A stretch of 7,350 bases of DNA, taken from the NCBI GenBank assembly GCA_946538875.1, contig CAMNHD010000071.1:1-7350 (forward strand), given 5' to 3'. The translations under genes were made by a program, and so were the position numbers. The first letter of the stretch is position 1. Each line of letters opens with the position of its first letter. This DNA is from an uncultured Treponema sp. (GTDB lineage: Bacteria; Spirochaetota; Spirochaetia; Treponematales; Treponemataceae). The notes under the pieces are model-generated. The model ran no database searches. It saw only the letters and a list, made by a program, of their open reading frames with translations, and had not been told where the DNA came from. This document shows positions 5,879-7,350 of the stretch, one piece after another.

Positions 5879-7041
5879 ACCATCTTAATCACATCAGGAA
5901 GGCTCACTTCTATAAAACCGCTTCTGCCGGTCTTGTAGAAGGAGCTTTGTTCCCATGCCACATACAATTTGTCGGCGGCAAGTGCAAACTCACCGTAAGA
6001 GTAACCCGCAGGTAAAAGCGGAAGCCTGAACGCAAACTTCTTTTCCTTAGTGTCAATATAAGTGGTACCATCGGAGAATACCGCCACAGAATATCCGCAG
6101 CCCGGCACCAGAGCACCACAGGCTTCAAGCGGAGCAGTACCGGTTCCCTGCTGGTAATAGAGCACGGGGGTTGTCCCGGAACCGTCCCGCCACAAAACTG
6201 ACACTGTGTAATCAGCAGGGATGGAAGCAAGCAGCCCCTTAAGTTCGTCAGGCGCCTGTGAAAAAAGCTTAGGCATATTAAGCGCGCGGAAATCGTCCTC
6301 GCTTGAAGGCCTGAATGAATTCTTTCCCAAAGAGGACAAAGCCGGAGACATGTCGGTTATCGGCACATCAGGCACCCAGTAAAAATAAGAGAATTCCACC
6401 CGGTCGCTCAGTATGCGCTTTGCACTGCACGCCCAAGTCTTTCCGTCCCAAAAATAACCTATTATGTCTGCATCATCGGCGAGATTCAAATTGCTGTATG
6501 TCACAAGAGGAAAAAACACCTTTGCCTCAGGATTCAGTTCCACCAGAAAAGGCCTTGAAGGCTGGACCGTAACAAGCTGACCGTTTTCCGCCGCCTTGTT
6601 AAAGAACGAAGAACGGTACAGATAGAACACAGGCCTGTCATTACTGAACACCATGGAGTCTGCGGTTACCCCGGAGAAAATTGATGTGTCCTTCTGCAGC
6701 TGGATTCCCTGCTCAGTGAACATCAGCATTCCCAGACCGTTCACCAGGGCGTATCCCCTGTCCTTTCCGTCAAGCGTGACAGGCGCAGATGCAGCACTGG
6801 AGATTCTTACAGCCTCGGTCCACGGCTTTTCCAAAACCTGGGGAGAAAGCTGAGGCCCTTCTGTCTGAACAAAACCGTTTTCGTCAAAACAATACCATAG
6901 ATGATTTTTCTGAGTACTCTTTATTTCCGGAAGAACCTTTTCCACCGCACCCTTTCCCCTGCAGGAAACAAGAAATGCTGTTCCAAGGACAAGAAGCGCA
7001 AGCGTAGTAAAGCCCACATTTTTAATCTGCATGGAAAACAT
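5872..7041 (-). CDS. Putative lipoprotein of unknown function, beta-rich
   Basis: I recognise no family in this 389-residue protein. It begins with a lipoprotein signal: hydrophobic core FTTLALLVLGTAF (11-23), then lipobox LVSC with the lipidated cysteine at C27. The mature protein is therefore membrane-anchored, facing the periplasm or the cell surface. The rest is rich in short aromatic beta-strand patterns and D/N-G turns (DGKDRGYALVNGLG 91-104, FWDGKTWAC 197-205, VLWRDGSG 282-289, VFSDGTTYID 321-330, YSYGEFALAADKLYVAWEQS 347-366). This hints at repeated blades like a beta-propeller, but it is only a visual impression. Met4 at 7032 is an alternative start and better placed relative to a TATAAT at 7045-7040; neither start has a clear Shine-Dalgarno. 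It follows an unknown gene by 20 bp and may share its transcript. Codon use looks like that of its neighbours. Confidence 0.85.
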   Translation of the reverse strand: MFSMQIKNVGFTTLALLVLGTAFLVSCRGKGAVEKVLPEIKSTQKNHLWYCFDENGFVQTEGPQLSPQVLEKPWTEAVRISSAASAPVTLDGKDRGYALVNGLGMLMFTEQGIQLQKDTSIFSGVTADSMVFSNDRPVFYLYRSSFFNKAAENGQLVTVQPSRPFLVELNPEAKVFFPLVTYSNLNLADDADIIGYFWDGKTWACSAKRILSDRVEFSYFYWVPDVPITDMSPALSSLGKNSFRPSSEDDFRALNMPKLFSQAPDELKGLLASIPADYTVSVLWRDGSGTTPVLYYQQGTGTAPLEACGALVPGCGYSVAVFSDGTTYIDTKEKKFAFRLPLLPAGYSYGEFALAADKLYVAWEQSSFYKTGRSGFIEVSLPDVIKMVQ

Positions 7042-7045
7042 TATA
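7040..7045 (-). promoter_or_regulatory. Perfect -10 box overlapping the lipoprotein start
   Basis: A consensus TATAAT, preceded by GTG, overlaps the first ATG (7041-7039) on the minus strand. Transcription from it would start near 7033, right at Met4 (7032). The -35 region (around 7068-7063) reads GGAATA and is poor, so this is a weak or activator-dependent promoter, or chance. Confidence 0.3.
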
Positions 7046-7061
7046 CACCAAAAGAGTACAA

Positions 7062-7350
7062 TTATTCCACCAGTTGCTCTCCAAGATCCGTTTTTTTGAA
7101 TTTTCCGGCAGCTATAGCCTGTACCACACGAGTTCCGTCAACAAGCCATTGATTGCTGAGTTTCCTGCATAGAGGGACAAAACGCTTCCAGTTGAACCGC
7201 CCCGCAAAATCCCTGATCTGGTCTCCGCTCTGAAGACTGTAATCCGCAGACCGGTACAGCCTGTACAGCACCGTGGCGGCAAAGCCATCCTGTTCGGCAA
7301 GTTCGGTATACCATGGGAACACAGCTCCCCAAGGCTTAAGCATATCGGCG
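7062..7350 (-). CDS. 3' end of an unrecognised gene, cut by the window edge
   Basis: The reading frame is open from the right edge to a TAA at 7062-7064, about 95 codons. An in-frame ATG at 7343 is not the likely start, because the frame stays open upstream of it (Ala-Asp) to the window end and no ribosome binding site can be judged. The visible residues are soluble in character, with tryptophan- and aromatic-rich patches (PWGAVFPWYTELAEQDGF, then FNWKRFVPLCRKLSNQWLVD) and a basic-then-acidic tail ending GKFKKTDLGEQLVE. No motif allows a function to be named. It ends 20 bp before the lipoprotein gene on the same strand, so the two may be co-transcribed. Confidence 0.65.
   Translation of the reverse strand, partial: ADMLKPWGAVFPWYTELAEQDGFAATVLYRLYRSADYSLQSGDQIRDFAGRFNWKRFVPLCRKLSNQWLVDGTRVVQAIAAGKFKKTDLGEQLVE

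Overview
The window looks like chromosomal DNA of a host-associated spirochaete, most likely a gut or oral Treponema. This rests on the overall character of the proteins (a MetK and an endonuclease III of ordinary bacterial type, a stand-alone isoamylase-N/CBM48 domain protein, an OppA-type binding protein and a lipoprotein with a clean lipobox), moderate GC with AT-rich intergenic stretches, and my general familiarity with the genus. No rRNA or other phylogenetic marker is present, so the genus is an inference.

Layout from left to right. Positions 1-227 hold no convincing gene but contain a GC-rich, strongly structured element (about 101-190, minus strand) just downstream of nth; its conserved-looking ends resemble the skipping-rope class of bacterial RNA motifs. 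Then comes a minus-strand pair, metK (873-2042) followed 12 bp later by nth (228-860), read from a promoter near 2157-2186. A divergent AT-rich intergenic region (2043-2284) serves metK on one side and, on the other, a 103-residue stand-alone glycogen/starch-binding-type domain protein (2285-2596). A 253-bp gap (2597-2849) follows; it holds an elaborate RNA-foldable element (2607-2686) with two mutually exclusive helices, then small AT-rich dyads and a promoter.

That promoter faces a two-gene plus-strand operon: a 476-codon soluble, helical/coiled-coil protein of unknown function (2850-4280) whose stop overlaps by 4 bp the start of an exported OppA-like solute-binding protein (4277-5878). No permease or ATPase genes accompany the binding protein here. 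Converging on it, with a 7-bp overlap of the two 3' ends, is a minus-strand lipoprotein gene of unknown function (5872-7041), preceded by the 3' end of another unknown gene (7062 to the window edge).

MetK makes S-adenosylmethionine and Nth repairs oxidised pyrimidines; their pairing looks like transcriptional convenience. The most interesting material is the translationally coupled unknown protein plus orphan binding protein, the two structured intergenic elements, and two genes whose preferred ATGs sit so close behind a -10-like box that leaderless transcripts are possible. I see no mobile element, CRISPR array, tRNA or rRNA.
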